Shown here one piece after another: positions 49,140 to 61,080 of a stretch of DNA of 64,000 nt. The stretch is taken from NCBI GenBank assembly GCA_039619475.1, contig CM077115.1, positions 504,453,352 to 504,517,351 on the forward strand. The letters run 5' to 3'. The notes beneath the pieces are model-generated. The model had not been told where the DNA came from and searched no databases. It saw only the letters and a list, made by a program, of their open reading frames with translations. The stretch comes from Icerya purchasi. Lineage: Eukaryota; Arthropoda; Insecta; Hemiptera; Monophlebidae. Positions within the stretch are counted from its first letter, which is position 1, and every line of letters starts with the position of its first letter. The position numbers were made by a program, and so were the translations under genes.

Positions 49140-50465
49140 CGGCAAATTTTATATTTTATTTTGGAAACTATTCGTTAATTTTTTGAAATCAAAGACGTTC
49201 AGAAAAAAACGAAAAAAATAGAAAGGTGAAGGTGTTATTTGCACCGAAAAAAAAGGATGGTCTTAATTTAATTAAATTCCTAAGGGCCCTAGATCCGTGA
49301 TATATTTTATTTCAACTATATATGTAGAAATTAAGAAATTTGGCTAGAAAAAATAAAAATGATAATCAAAAAAAGGGCAAAACTTATAAAATTTCAACCT
49401 TAACAATATTTTCAGTTCAACATTAAATATAATATAATATAGTATTCTAATAGAGACGTATAATTTAATATTTCACATTTTTATACGTGCAAATAAAAAT
49501 AAAAATTTTAAGGTACTAGCTAATATCAGGTTAATCATTCTTTTTTGATCTTCTTATTTTGCAATTAAAATATAAAACGCGCGTGTAAAATAAAAAATCA
49601 CTATGTATGTCCTGGAAAAAGTCAAAATAATCACTTCGATCTATGCGAATGCGACTGTGTTAATCGTCGATGTTAGGTTGCCAATATGATTACGGACGCC
49701 TTTTCCACCGCGAAGTGAAAATTGAACACGTCGTGAGTGGGTGGGTGGGTGGGGGGGGGGTATACACTATAAGGATTGCAGCGCATTCTGAAATGCCTTT
49801 CACTATAACGTATATTTTTTATACAATTCAGCGTGTAATATGACTTCCAAACAAAGTTTTGTATTTAGACCTCTGATGAGCAATTAGCTAAGTCCGGCAG
49901 TGGGCTGATATAGACTAAATCGTAAACCAACGGCAGCACTGGTAGTTGTCCGCAGCTTTGCTGGCAGATTTTTACTTTTTCCCTTTCTATATTCGGTTTT
50001 CCTTTCTTTTTTTCCTCTTCCTTTTAACGTGACTTTATTGCGACAACGGCCAGAGGCACGGCAAAATAGAATTGGTTACAAAACCTCGTAAAGTTTGGCG
50101 GTTTGAAGAAATGTAAAAAGATGATTAGCCGTGTATGTACCTAGAATTTTGTCCAAGGAGGTCGGTAGATTGAAATTTTTAGTTTTATTTTTAATGTAAT
50201 AATTACAACACACTTTGCGTACAGCCTAAAGCAAGGAGCCCGAATGGTTGTCAAGGATTTAAGATTCAAATGTAAATATGTATTTCCGGAGTGGAAAATA
50301 TCGAAATTTCTGTTGCAGGAGGGTTCTTTAACAATTTCCTTGTAATTTAAATATTTAAAATATTTAATGAAATTTATTTTTCTTTATACAACATTAGTAT
50401 ATTACGGCGTGGTTACTACTAAATTGTGTATTTAAGTGATTTTTTAAAAAAAAAACTTAATAAAT
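49140..50465. other. Non-coding stretch, nothing recognised
   Basis: AT-rich, with a GTGG/G-run microsatellite at 49735-49760. No open frame or repeat of note. Confidence 0.55.
49735..49760. repeat. (GTGG)n and G-run microsatellite
   Basis: GTGG repeated about four times, ending in a G10 run. A guanine quadruplex is possible on this strand. Confidence 0.9.
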
Positions 50466-50469
50466 ACTA

Positions 50470-51743
50470 CAAAGTCTGGCAAGTAATGAGACGAAATGAA
50501 GAAAAAAAAACAAACAAAAAAACAACATATATTTAAAAATTAAAGTACGCAAATATGATCCCCTTTAGGATACACTCACCTTTTGTAGTTACACACACCT
50601 CGCAGCGCTGGAGAAAGCTTCAACTGGCACCCCTCTGAGTATCCTCGTCGTGGATGGATGTCAGTTATCGACCCTCAAAATACGTTCCTTTCATGACTTG
50701 TTTGATCTGAGGGAACAGGAAAAAGTCGTACAGTAACGTATCCGATGAATACTGGCGTTGGGACAGCACTGGAATGACCTTTTCAAGGTCGAAAACTGCG
50801 TCACACTGAAGGAGCGACGGGGTATGACGCAGTGTCGTCGCGAAGAATTCATGTCTTCGCAATCTCTGGACGGACTCTCTGATACAACCATTATTCGCAA
50901 CCGTTCGAGTACTTCGTGAGGCAGAAATGTTGATTCGCAGTCTGTCCAAATAGCACGAATAATTCCATGCGCACCACCACTCTTGCTATCAATGAAGCAT
51001 ACCATTGATCTGACTTTTGCCTTGCTCATTTAAGCTTCTTCTAATCTTACTGAGCCAGGAGACATTCATTGTTGACTTTGCCGGTTTGTTTGTGGATCAT
51101 ACTGGAAAAACAAGTTTTATCGTCAATGATTACGCGATCCGAAAGAGACGGATCATTTTCAAGCCGGTTCAAGACTGTTTTTGTTACTCGGAAAAAAACT
51201 TTTTCCGAACCAGCTTTGCCTAAAGCTTTTTCACAGACAAATCTTTTAACCGAAATCTTTCTGCCTCGCGGTCAATGCCCATCTGCCAACATTCGAACAG
51301 TAAGTCACCGATCTTGAAGATAACGTGTGCGCGTACATGCTGCACGTTATTATCAGTTTGAACTTCAGTCGGCCTTCCAGTTCCCGGTTCATCTTCAATA
51401 CTTTCTCGACCGTTTTAAAACTCCGTGGATATCACACTGCAATAGCTGAGCACGACTCAAGGCTTCATCACCAAACACTTCAAACCTACTTTTTCAAGCG
51501 TTTTCTTACTTGCCACGTTTTGCGCAAAATTGTTTTGCCTAGCGCTGATCTAAGTACTACGACGCTGCAAACCGTGACAAGCAACACGTACCCAAAACAA
51601 CACAACTTGCCGTACGAGGTTGGCAAAATTGGTTATTGATATAGAGGAGAGATGGAAGGGTTAACCTGTCGAAGTTTTAGGTTCGCAATGCTACCATACT
51701 CGCTAGAAACAAATCAGTCTCATTACTTAATTGTCAGCCCTTG
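50470..51743 (-). mobile_element. Second mariner element (irritans-like), diverged ends
   Basis: The left end reads CTACAAAGTCTGGCAAGTAA into GAGAC. The right end, on the complement, reads CAAGGGCTGACAATTAAGTA into ATGAGAC. The two match apart from a 4-base indel and a few changes. TA lies outside both ends (50468-50469 and 51744-51745). At about 1274 bp it is full length. The ends differ clearly from those of the element at 39901, so it is a different family and an older insertion. Confidence 0.8.
50560..51600 (-). pseudogene. Mariner transposase (irritans-like), broken
   Basis: Across frames, reading leftward, come FGDEALSRAQLLQ and EDEPGTGRPTEVQTDNNVQH (the ED.RSGRPST block). Next are NRLENDPSLSDRVIIDDKTC (the ITGDETW block, here altered) and QYDPQTNRQSQQ. 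Then come VRSMVCFIDSKSGGAHGII (second D region), HEVLERLR, and YSSDTLLYDFFLFPQIKQVM (the PYSPDLAP.D block). The altered first motif, stops and frameshifts make it inactive. Length between ends is normal, so it decayed in place rather than by deletion. Confidence 0.85.
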
Positions 51744-51749
51744 TATTTT

Positions 51750-53720
51750 AAAGAATTATTTATAACTTTTTTACGGACTTTGCACCAATTCAATACTGCG
51801 TATGTGTATTAAAAAAAAAAAAAAAAAAGTGTTCTCCTTGCCTTAGTTTGCATTTTATTTGCTTAAATGTGTTGCAGCTAGTTGACGGCAATTTTTTTTT
51901 TGTGGGGATGGGCATTGCTTTCATCGTTGTTACAATTAGTTGTTTTTTATCTCTTCATTTTCTTTATAACTCTCGTCTCTTCTGGAAACTAGCCGTCTAC
52001 TTGCTCGTTTACTTCGTTCGGCTCTCAGTGTGTAAATAACGTTATTTATGTAAAGATTTGTCCACCTACAGATTCCCTCGCTAGAGAACGAATTCTCTTC
52101 GCTAAATGGACTTTCCATTCTTGATCATTTTCGTTATTTTTTACTGAACTTATTATTAGTTTTGATATTTTTTACGTTTTTACCGGTGAAATTTTATCAA
52201 CGTAATAAATTTTAATCAAAGGACATAGCCGAGTAAGATAGTGAAGTGTTTGTTTTAGATCTATTTTAATAGCGGTTTGAAATTTTCAAATGGATTTTTA
52301 GGTTAAATTTTGTCGATGAATTAGTCTGAAAATATTTTTCTAATTGTAGGGGTTTGAAATATCTTCAATTTGAGTACAACATGAATAATATCGGCCAACT
52401 GGTTCTCAAGTTATCGTCAAAAAACTCGATTTTAGATTTTTGCCCCTAGGAGGCGGCGCCCCTTAAAGGGTAGCGGGCTGAAACTTTCAGGATGATAGTA
52501 TTTTCCGATGCCTGACACGATGGTATAATTTTTATAACGATTGGTTTGGGGGGAATTTTTCACTATCTTACTATAATATCCTTTACCAATAAAGAACATT
52601 TTTTATTTTATCGTTTATTTAGAAATTACACATTTGCTGCGGTAAACGTTTTATTCGGATTTTTATTTGATTTCATCGAGCAGTGTATTTTACCATTTTT
52701 ATTAACAAAAAAAAAAAAAAAAAATCAAATCTTATAGATCATTTGATACATACAGAAAACTTTTAAATTGTTCGCTAAAATTTTCTCAGAAATCATTCTA
52801 TCCCCCGGTGAAAACAGGAACAAAATCGGTTCAGTATTTTTACAGACAAATAAACAGAAAAAAAACTTTATATATACAATGTATGTGTATGTGTGTGTGT
52901 ATGTAAAATAGATAGGTAAATAATTAGGCATTTTAACAAAACCGGCATTAAAAATTTCGAAATAAATTCCGTTCGTAAAAATTATTAGAGAATTCTAACA
53001 TTAAGAACACGCACACTATCTCTATCGTAATAGTAGTTAGTTTTCCATTATTACGAAGAGTTTGAAATTAAATTACCCGCCAATCTCGAATATTGCTACG
53101 CGTACTAAGTAGCGGCGTTTTGAAGTTCGCACAAAGGCAGAGTATATTATTAATATTACCGCCGTGAAATGGACATGAATTTTCGTTTTCGTTCAGTTTG
53201 TCCGAAGTGGGGCGAGTCACTATCGGAGTATTGAAATAGACCCCTTTAAACAAGCGCGAATAATCGTTTTTGAATATAATTATGAAATTGGAAAGGGTAA
53301 AATTATTATTTCGTTACCGTTAATGGAAAAAAGGAAGGGCGGGTGAAGGAGGGGAGAGAAATTAAATAATTTGCCGGAATAGAAATTTAGCTTCTTGCTC
53401 GGCGATTAATACGTGTTTTTGTGCCAAAGAAATTCATTGTTGCACATTCGGCGCCCAGAAAGTGCACTGTACTATTCTTAAAATATCCTCCGAGACGATT
53501 ACTATCGTTCTAAATTGGCAATTTTCTTTTTGGCATGCATCGATTTTTTCCTAGACCGTGACGAATCCGCGCTCTCTAACTGCCATAACAGACGGCGGTA
53601 ATTTGCCGCGACAACTGCCACCTCTACATCCATTACTACGTACGTCGCCTTGCTGATGAATCAACGACTAATTTGCGGCTGACCGGCAACTATGTCCGCA
53701 GATTTAAATAAAATTCCGAA
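51750..53720. other. Non-coding stretch with repeat-like tail motifs
   Basis: It contains A runs at 51811-51827 and 52707-52724 and TG/TA repeats near 52881-52905. AAAATCGGTTCAGTATTTTTACAG at about 52822-52846, followed by GACAAATAAACAG, resembles the 3' tails of RTE-like LINEs. Without a second copy I do not call an element. Confidence 0.35.
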
Positions 53721-53723
53721 TTT

Positions 53724-54227
53724 TCAATACGTAATCCGGTTTTGCGAGGCACTCAGAAATTCGCTGCGAACTAGGCAACCGACGTCCTTGTTCTTTCGTT
53801 TTCTAGTCAGAAATAACATTATTATTATATTCAGCGCTTCGTTTGTCGATATTTTGCAGTCGCGTTGATGCACGTCTCTCGTTTTAACTGTTTTCGCTTC
53901 ATTTATTGAAACAAATACGATTATTCTCACTTCGGCAATTCGCTGCGTGGTGCACTGTTTATAGTTATTTCTCGTCGAAGCAGTTCCCATAATCCGCGCT
54001 ATTGTTCGTTCTAATATCTGTAGAAGAATTATAAGATTACGAAAGATGATATAACAACGTGACGGCAAGAAGAGCGCGGGACAGCTACAAAAGAAGGCAG
54101 TGTAAAATGCCGAAGAGAGGAGTATATCGTAGCGATTAATAAAAAAAAACTCGAATTGTATTGGTTGCCAGATGTATACTATTATATGTGTGAATGCGAA
54201 GAATGGAAGCGATGCACGGAATGTCAC
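53724..54227 (-). other. Unassigned 167-codon open frame
   Basis: This is the longest open frame in the window. The first half is hydrophobic (AFFCSCPALFLPS; FRNLIILLQIL); the second half is polar (RKNKDVGCLVRSEFL). I recognise no domain, signal or splice context, and no repeat copy lies nearby. Local base composition is less AT-rich than average, which lengthens chance frames. I give it low odds of being a gene. Confidence 0.15.
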
Positions 54228-54407
54228 GGATATGTGTACTGATTAAACCGGAAGAAAAGGATAAATCAATCGAACATTCACAATATAGTATCGACATTAG
54301 TGTCGAGTAATTGGCGAACCGACATCAAAAACACCCACTGAATTACTAGAATATCGATTTTTAATGATCGATAGTATTAATATATTTAATTTCTTGATAT
54401 AAATGTC

Positions 54408-54605
54408 TTTTTTTTTTTTTTTTTTTTTTTGGTTTTTTATTTTTTTTGACCCGGAATTAGACACCATATTTAGCCACCAGCTAATCATTAAATTAATCCT
54501 TCAGCTTGTTTAAATCGGCCTATACTTTTGTCGTCGTTGAGAATCGAACCCATGACTACTGTCTTAATAATCAAGCGTTCATAGGCTATCGCGACGACAA
54601 CACAC
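54408..54605 (-). mobile_element. tRNA-derived SINE, minus strand
   Basis: On the minus strand a tRNA-like head reads GATAGCCTATGAACGCTTG (A box), then GGGTTCGATTCTC (B box; complement of about 54539-54551). About 110 bases later it ends in a poly-A tail (T23 at 54408-54430). The head is like that of family S1 (TAGCCTA.... GCTTG.CTA), but the bodies differ. An A/T-rich spacer (GGTTTTTTATTTTTTTT) sits beside the tail. Confidence 0.7.
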
Positions 54606-54609
54606 GTTA

Positions 54610-56795
54610 AATTACTTTGGTTGAGAAACTCTATATCTAAATGGTTATAGGAGTAAAAAAAAATTTTACTGCTAGATGTAGTTGCAGTTGATGAGGGTGG
54701 TAAGTGCTACATTGCGAAAAAGAAAAAGCGGTTTCGTGTATAACGGCTGCGAATGGCGAAACTCGGTGTGCTAAAAAAAGAAAAATTGCTTGACCGTGTG
54801 GAAAAGAGAACTTCAAACGTTACATCACACTATACGTTCTTCTCAAGTGCGAGGGCAATTAGACTGGCGCGCAATGTTTCCTTTTTAAGGAGAAAAATTA
54901 AGAAGCTCTGCCGGCTGAGAGTAAATTGTGTAAATTACGGCGAAACAGGTCGATGCGTGTTTCTAATCAGTTACGGTATCTACTAGAAAGCCGGGTGCAG
55001 TAAATCAATTGAAGGGAGCTAGATGGCAGCAGAAGAAAAGCGTTTGTTGCGTTCTTCGCTGTTCCGAGAAGTTATTTTTCCTTTCCAGGAAATGACCGGT
55101 AGTGTAGCAGATGCGAATGCGACCAGCGCCATATTGAGGTTGGAGCTTTCGAATCGTGATTTAAAAAACTACCGTGAATGTTCGTTGGGGCTGTTTGACG
55201 TCTGACTCGGTTCCTGACGGAGAGCTGTTGTGCAAAAGTAACGGTTCTTAATGGCATCGGAGGTTCAGCTCGATGCCGCAGATGCTCATTGATAACGAAT
55301 GATATATACACAGCGCCTGATTATACTCGTAACTGACCTATGGCGCTCAGTAGTACACTTCTATTCCTTGTTCGTAAAATTTAACGGGCGACCAAATGAA
55401 AAATTCCAGTCAGTTGCTGTCGGTTGTTTTTGTGCTCTGAACTTTAGACTGTCGGGAAATATTTGATGTAAGCTGTGTGAAACTGTAAATTCCTGAAGGT
55501 TTATTGTAATTTTTGATTTTATTTTTCGTAAATGTCACATAAAGGTAGCGTAAAAATCGAATCCAAATGAATATAATACTCGTTATAGTTCTGCTGGAAT
55601 TGCATAGTTGTTTACTTATTCCGTTTAAAATAGTTTTAGCAGTGCTTGTCCTTCGAAGCTAAACGGAATCATTTGTTTTACCTATTATCAGAGGGGAAAA
55701 AATTATTTCACATTTATGTATTTATTATACATTTTTCGAATTTTAGGAGTCGTAAAAGTGGGGTATCGCCGAAAATACTCTTGATACATTATTTTCTTTT
55801 TCTGTAGGCCTATCGTTTTATTTATTTGTTCATCTTTGTGTGTGGGTGTGTGTATATATATATATATATTGCTTTTAACAAACTTTACCCAATTATTTTC
55901 TCTTTTTTCTGCAGTAAATAAACGAACTCCCTGCTTAAATCTTCTAGGTTACATATGTAAAATCTGTTGTTGAATCTATTTAGGCGTGTTAGCGTTGCAG
56001 TGTTCTTAATTAAGCGTGTAATATTATGATTAAATATTTTCATTCCAAAAATATAACCCCCAACCGCGTGTACACACACACACATATATATATATTCTGA
56101 ACTAGCTGCTAAGTATTTCATACTTTTTGAGATTCGTACTGTTTGTTTTTTTAAAGTGATTTCAGTCCATTTCTTTTTTTGTGTGTTTTTTTATTTCAGT
56201 GGTTTTTTTACAGTTTTAAATGAGCACATTCTTAGTAAAATGGCTTGTAATCGGGCGTGCTGTTATTTCTAAAGCCTGCAAATATTTTATTTGAATTTTA
56301 TACGTTTATAATGGCAGTTGTTATCGAAATTAGTCGGTCATTTTTAATTTAATTTTAATTTTTTCTGTTGATTTAATTGTAAAATATTACTGTGATTTTT
56401 GCATTAATTGTTTTTATAATAATGTAAGTATTTCCGAGTTTATCAATATTGTAATCTTCCGTCCATTTGTCTCACAGATGAGAACTGATAACGTACACGA
56501 GCTTTTTAACACATGCTATCCGTTAACGTTTCGTATAAAGTTTTCTTTTGCGCGGGTTTCCTCGGACATTTAATGGTGATCTTCCCGTTATTGAAACAGT
56601 TAAGTTTGCATCTGTACGTATTGTACGGTTAACGTTGGATTTCTTCCATACATTTCCCTATGACAATTTTAAATTTCGTCCGCATCTATGAAAACTGCCT
56701 TCAGTGCGCGGTTTTCTGTAACAATACTTGTAACATGTATGAACCGGAACAAACTATAAATAGAACAAGCGAATTGAAAGGTATAAACGATATTA
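54610..56795. other. Non-coding stretch with a more even-composition patch
   Basis: The 54700-55330 patch has balanced composition and a 60-codon frame at 55023-55205 (MAAEEKRLLRSSLFREVIF) containing CCTTTCCAG|GA, an acceptor-like site. No family is recognised on either strand. Microsatellites at 55840-55871 and 56071-56096 are TG/TA and CA/TA. The rest is AT-rich. Confidence 0.4.
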
Positions 56796-56802
56796 CATAT
56801 TA

Positions 56803-57124
56803 CAGGATGGCCACCCAACCGGGAATTTCGTCTCAAAACCGGGAAAATAGTTGAAAATAGCCAAAAACGATATTTTAATAAGCAAAAATCTTTTTAAGGC
56901 GAAAAATGAATGCATTTTTTTACTATACTTCACACTCAAGAATAAATTACAAAGTGTTCTGTTTTATTCATATAAAATTATTATCGATGTTAACAAAAAA
57001 AAAATCCATTCCTTTTATGTAGTTCTAGTAATCACGAAATCGGTAGGATTTAGACCGGGAAAACTGAGAAGACTTGGACTACGAAAACCGGGAATTTAAA
57101 AATTGTATTTCAGTGGCCACCATG
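56803..57124. mobile_element. hAT-type miniature element
   Basis: The left end CAGGATGGCCACCCAACCGG is matched on the complement of the right end by CATGGTGGCCACTG. Both ends carry CCGGGAATTT within 50 bases. CAGGGTGGCCAC-like ends are characteristic of many hAT elements. Both ends are flanked by (A/G)TATTAC, a possible target duplication of about 7-8 bases. There is no transposase; length about 320 bp. Confidence 0.55.
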
Positions 57125-57125
57125 T

Positions 57126-57289
57126 ATTACTTAGTAACCTTTTTATTAGGCATAGATGATCAGCTAGAAATTAATAAAACCGCACAAACTATGTGATCAG
57201 AATAAATTCCAAAAATTACAGTTTGCTTTGTGTGGTTTTATTAATTTTCAGCTGATTATCTATACCCGATAAAAAGGTTACTAAGTAAT
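57126..57289. repeat. Palindromic element abutting the hAT miniature element
   Basis: Arms of about 56-64 bases (from 57126 and back from 57289) are complements with few mismatches. Shared blocks are ATTACTTAGTAACCTTTTTA, GATCAGCT and TTAATAAAACC. The loop is about 45 bases. It starts within two bases of the right end of the preceding hAT-like element. A MITE or old hairpin; superfamily unknown. Confidence 0.7.
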
Positions 57290-57498
57290 ATATAATAACG
57301 TTTATACATTTAAATTCGTTTGTTATACTTGTATTTGTTCCAGTTTTGCTGTACATTTATATATATTTAACAAGCACTATGTTAAATGATTCTATACTAA
57401 ATAATTGTAACATTTCCAAATTTGTTTTTGTTGAACTACCGTCATTCTGTTTGATTTTTTAGTTAAAGTGAACGTCGCGCATTTTTAAACTTCCCCGG

Positions 57499-57897
57499 TT
57501 ATCCTCGATTTAAGAGCGCGACGTACATATACGTTGACCAGATAACTCGACCAAGCGTTAGGCGCGTAATTGCTTTTCCAAATTGGATTTGCTTTTCTCC
57601 TTTTTCTGTTTTAATATCTCCTACTCCGGTTGTTTCTATTTCGCGATTAATTCTTAGCCGTTCAAGGCCATTTTTCTTTCCGGAAAGATTATTAAAATTG
57701 AATGACCTCAAGGACGACAATAGTTCTTTCATTGGTAAGGTTGTGTTACAAATCTTCTTCGAGTTCGCCGCTAGAATTACTATCGGGGTAACATCGGCCA
57801 ACATCAAGTAGTCATTTGTACTCTCAGCAACTAATGTTGTGTCGATAAATCTAATTGTTGCAGTCCGCAATGTCGAATTTTTTAATTGATCTTTCAT
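57499..57897 (-). other. Unassigned 132-codon open frame
   Basis: The frame reads MKDQLKNSTLRTATIRFIDT, then a mixed polar/hydrophobic sequence (LADVTPIVILAANSKKI) and NREIETTGVGDIKTEKGEKQ. Composition is protein-like rather than low-complexity, and local GC is slightly raised. I recognise no family and see no flanking splice or repeat evidence. It could be a TE-derived fragment or chance. Confidence 0.25.
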
Positions 57898-57899
57898 AA

Positions 57900-58850
57900 T
57901 ATTCCTTAACGGGGGCTTGTCCTGTCACGCCGAAAGACTCAACATGACCCTCTCATAATTTTTAAGAACATTCGGAAACATATCTACAAAGTTGCTATCG
58001 TTGATAAAATGGTTTTGTGAAATAGCTGGTTCGATTGAGCCTACTATTTGGCAAGGTAAGGAGTTATGCTAGAAAATAAACTTGAAATAAAAAAAATCAC
58101 AAATTAAAGAATCTTTTCTTGTCGGCGTACCGAGAGGGGGGAAGTATGTGATATTTGTCTATATGTAAATTGGGCCAATGAAATGAAGGGGAGAAAAAAA
58201 AACGAAAAATCATTAACTCGCAAATCACAGCTAAGTTAAATGAAAAATTGCCGAAAAAAATATTCAAGGCAGTTAGAAACTTTTTGAAAGTTAACGTGTC
58301 TGGGGAGCTTCTTTTTTAAAGCAGTTTGCGTATATTCTCTTCCCATTGATGAGGGAAATAAATAAGTCTCGCTGTTCGCAGCGGTCTAATCAGCCGAAAC
58401 TTGCGAAAACTGTTGCTTCTCCACATGCAGACGACGGTTAATCTGACATTTAAATCTCGATTTCACTGTATATATTAAAAAAAAGAGAGAGAGAGGGAGA
58501 GAGAGATGAAAACAGACCGGAGTTTCTGGTTTTAGTTCGAATTGTTTTTATTTTTATTTTTTTCAATGTTGCGCCGGCCGTTAAATGTATTGATGCGATC
58601 AGACATTTGGAGAAGATTTATGCGGGAGCGACTGTATAATTTTTGTAAAAATTTCTTAATAAATATATGTGGCATTTCTTGCGGCTATGCTGATAACGGT
58701 TTCGTCGCATTATTATGCAGACTTCAGTGTCATTATGTAAATGAAGCTTTTTCAAGGTGATCGATCAGAATGAAAGTTATAACTGACGTGTTCGTCCACG
58801 TTTGCGCGCGGTGAAGTGAACATTCGATTTTTGCGCTGAACTAATTTATA
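57900..58850. other. Non-coding stretch
   Basis: It contains a (GA)n microsatellite at 58484-58506. Nothing else is recognised. Confidence 0.5.
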
Positions 58851-58851
58851 A

Positions 58852-58890
58852 CTAGTACCCCCTCCCGGTGACCGAGCTTTGCTCGCGTTT
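58852..58890 (-). mobile_element. Possible Helitron 3' terminus, minus strand
   Basis: On the minus strand a hairpin CGAGCAAAGCTCG (complement of 58873-58885) is followed 17 bases later by CTAG, then T. Helitron 3' ends have a short GC-rich hairpin before CTRR and insert between A and T. The spacing here is a little long. The element body would lie to the right of 58890. No 5' TC end or Rep/Hel coding was found. Confidence 0.3.
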
Positions 58891-58894
58891 ACTC

Positions 58895-60249
58895 CGAATT
58901 TGCGGACCTAATCGAGTATATTGAAAGACACATTTAAAAATTGCTGAACAATAATTTCAGTTTTGAAAGTGTATTTTAGAATTTGCGTAATATACCAAAA
59001 TCGCGCTATAATATAAATGTCGCGAACAAATTTATTTCTCATCGCGATAAATTTCAATTATTCTATTTATCGCGGTAAATAAGCGAATGTTACATTTACT
59101 CTCTACTAAACCCAAAATATAATTTCGATCATCAACTCACGATTAGCTTCGATTTCCTAAACCCCTATTGATTTCCAGATCTTAAAGTACAAGAATTGCT
59201 CATTTAGCGTAATATTGTACTAACCGAGCTTGCAAATGAACAGTCGAAAAATTTAATATATACGCAAAGGCTATAATAAATTCTCTTGTATACATATATT
59301 GTGCATTATTCGTTTTGTTCTCGTCATTTGAAAATAGTAAAAACAAAAATATATTCATAAGCCGGAAATATTCCAAATTATCTTCTCTTATAACGACGTC
59401 TTGTACGTTTAAGAATCAACGTAATATTTTAATCCGTCGCATAAAGGGTAGATAAATATACATTTCATCACGAAACAAAAAAATATTTTGTCTTTCATTT
59501 CTAATTAACAATATAAATTAATTTATTATTTTTTAAAGAGTTCCGCTTGTTCTGTAATAAATCCGGAAAATACCATAGTCACTTGAACAATTGATCGCCT
59601 CCTTTTCACAATTGCTCGTTTCGTAGAATTTTCTCGACAATATCGACCAATTGCTTTATCTCAAACCTACAAAACCCGTATTTCGTGTATTTCATCAAAA
59701 TTGTTAGAACCGCTTCCGAGAGAACGTATATATATTTTTTTGCGCGCATTCTTTTTTCTTTTTTTCTTTTTCTTTTTTTTTTTTTTTTTTTTTTTTTGAA
59801 TTTAAACTTCGAACGCGACGACATTGCCTGTAGTTATGTCAGTTATACTGCCGAATTTTATACTATTAATTTCAATACACCGCCGCTAGAAATTGTAATC
59901 AATCTTATTCTTAATTATCAGCGATGTTTCTTTTATTTTCATTTCTGTTTTTTCTTCAGCGCTTACCAAGATCGAAATTTCGGTCAGCTCGTTCGGGTAC
60001 AATTTAAAGTTGAGGAATAATTGTTGTTCATCAATATCGCAAAAAAGAAGAGAGAGAAAAGCAATTTAATAAAGAAAAATTTTGAAAAGGATGTTTTAAA
60101 TAAGATTTGTGAACGGTTCCTTTTGGACAATTTGTACGTAACGATATTAGTGAATGATACAAGTATCATGAGACGTCTTACAATTAGTTGCGAGCGGTTA
60201 TTAATTATTTTTAACATTGAAAAAAGTTATAATTAACAAACGTTCAGAT

Positions 60250-60287
<38 letters not shown>

Positions 60288-60345
60288 GTTTAATGGTTCA
60301 TCCTAATTTTATTACCGGTAATATCGGTTTTACGTGTAATTTTCT
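58895..60345. other. AT-rich non-coding stretch with long T runs
   Basis: T tracts lie at 59768-59797 and 60250-60286. Frames across 59685-60236 overlap on both strands and are low-complexity. Possibly the body of the Helitron-like element to about 59600. Confidence 0.45.
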
Positions 60346-60394
60346 ATTTATGATTGATATTATTTATATGCGTCCATAGAATCTTTTTCTCTCC

Positions 60395-60560
60395 AGCCAA
60401 TAATTCCGCTCAATCCTTCAGGCTCCCGGCTTTTTGCTCCATCTTCTCCGCAGAACTTTATGCCATTCTTCGAGCCGTTATATTTATTTCCTCAACTCGT
60501 TCTAGTGATATTACGCGCACAGAGGTTTGTTTATTAGAAGGGTGCAGAATTCACGAATAA
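60395..60560 (+). pseudogene. LINE RNase H N-terminal fragment
   Basis: One frame reads FRLPAFCSIFSAELYAILRA followed by VIFISS. This matches the RNase H segment of I- and jockey-group LINEs (.RLP..CSIFSAEL.AI..AL), including the conserved AE pair with the catalytic glutamate. The DxS.....G strand that precedes it is missing, and the frame ends at 60560. It is on the opposite strand to the RNase H end at 48305-49135 and covers a different part of the domain. Confidence 0.55.
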
Positions 60561-60604
60561 TGTACTTATTTTTTTTATTGCCGACTCGGCATTATTTAAA
60601 TATC

Positions 60605-61080
60605 TCAGCTGCAACTATATACAAATTTTGCTACAACTTCTTCCCTTGGAAGTATTGACTGTACTGGTTCGTTGAAATACAACTTTGAGATGATGAGGAG
60701 TTGAAATCTGTTTCTCAATATTGCATTCTTGATGGTCGCATCACCAAGAGAATGATTATTTGACCAGTAGTCAAATAAATTTGGTACCTTATTATGCGTC
60801 GTGACAAGCATACAACCTACCAGCAACATGATTTCATTGAACCCTGTCTCAGTAACAGATGGTGAATGTTTTGGCTTTTTCATGTTTCGTGATTCTCTGT
60901 ATTTTTGCAGTTTCAATTGTCTCAGAATATCCAGACGTCTGTTAGTGCACCGGGCTATAAAAGACTGCGGGGGAATAGGGCCAAAAACATTTCAGTTCAT
61001 CAGCATCTTCAGGTAGATCCAAAAGTATGTGTGGTCGCCGAAGTTGAGTAGGTACTAGTCTGGGCTGGAATGTATCATTA
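60605..61080 (-). pseudogene. PiggyBac-like transposase, N-terminal fragment
   Basis: The minus-strand frame at 60605-60916 contains FNEIMLLVGCMLVTTHNKVP, then NLFDYWSNNHSLGDATIKNA and ILRNRFQLL...LYFNEP. This matches the DDE_Tnp_1_7 core entry (lG.ll.mG....p...dYWs.....g...i...msrnRF..il..LhF.d). Upstream remnants in other frames reach about 61080. The catalytic DDD residues lie further on in intact proteins and are absent here. The fragment ends at a stop near 60605. Confidence 0.75.

Noticed and set aside
51325..51639. Plus-strand 104-codon open frame
   Set aside because: It lies antisense to the mariner transposase N-terminal region, which explains it.
53724..54227. 167-codon minus-strand open frame as a real gene
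   Set aside because: No domain, splice context or repeat support. Balanced composition alone lengthens chance frames here.
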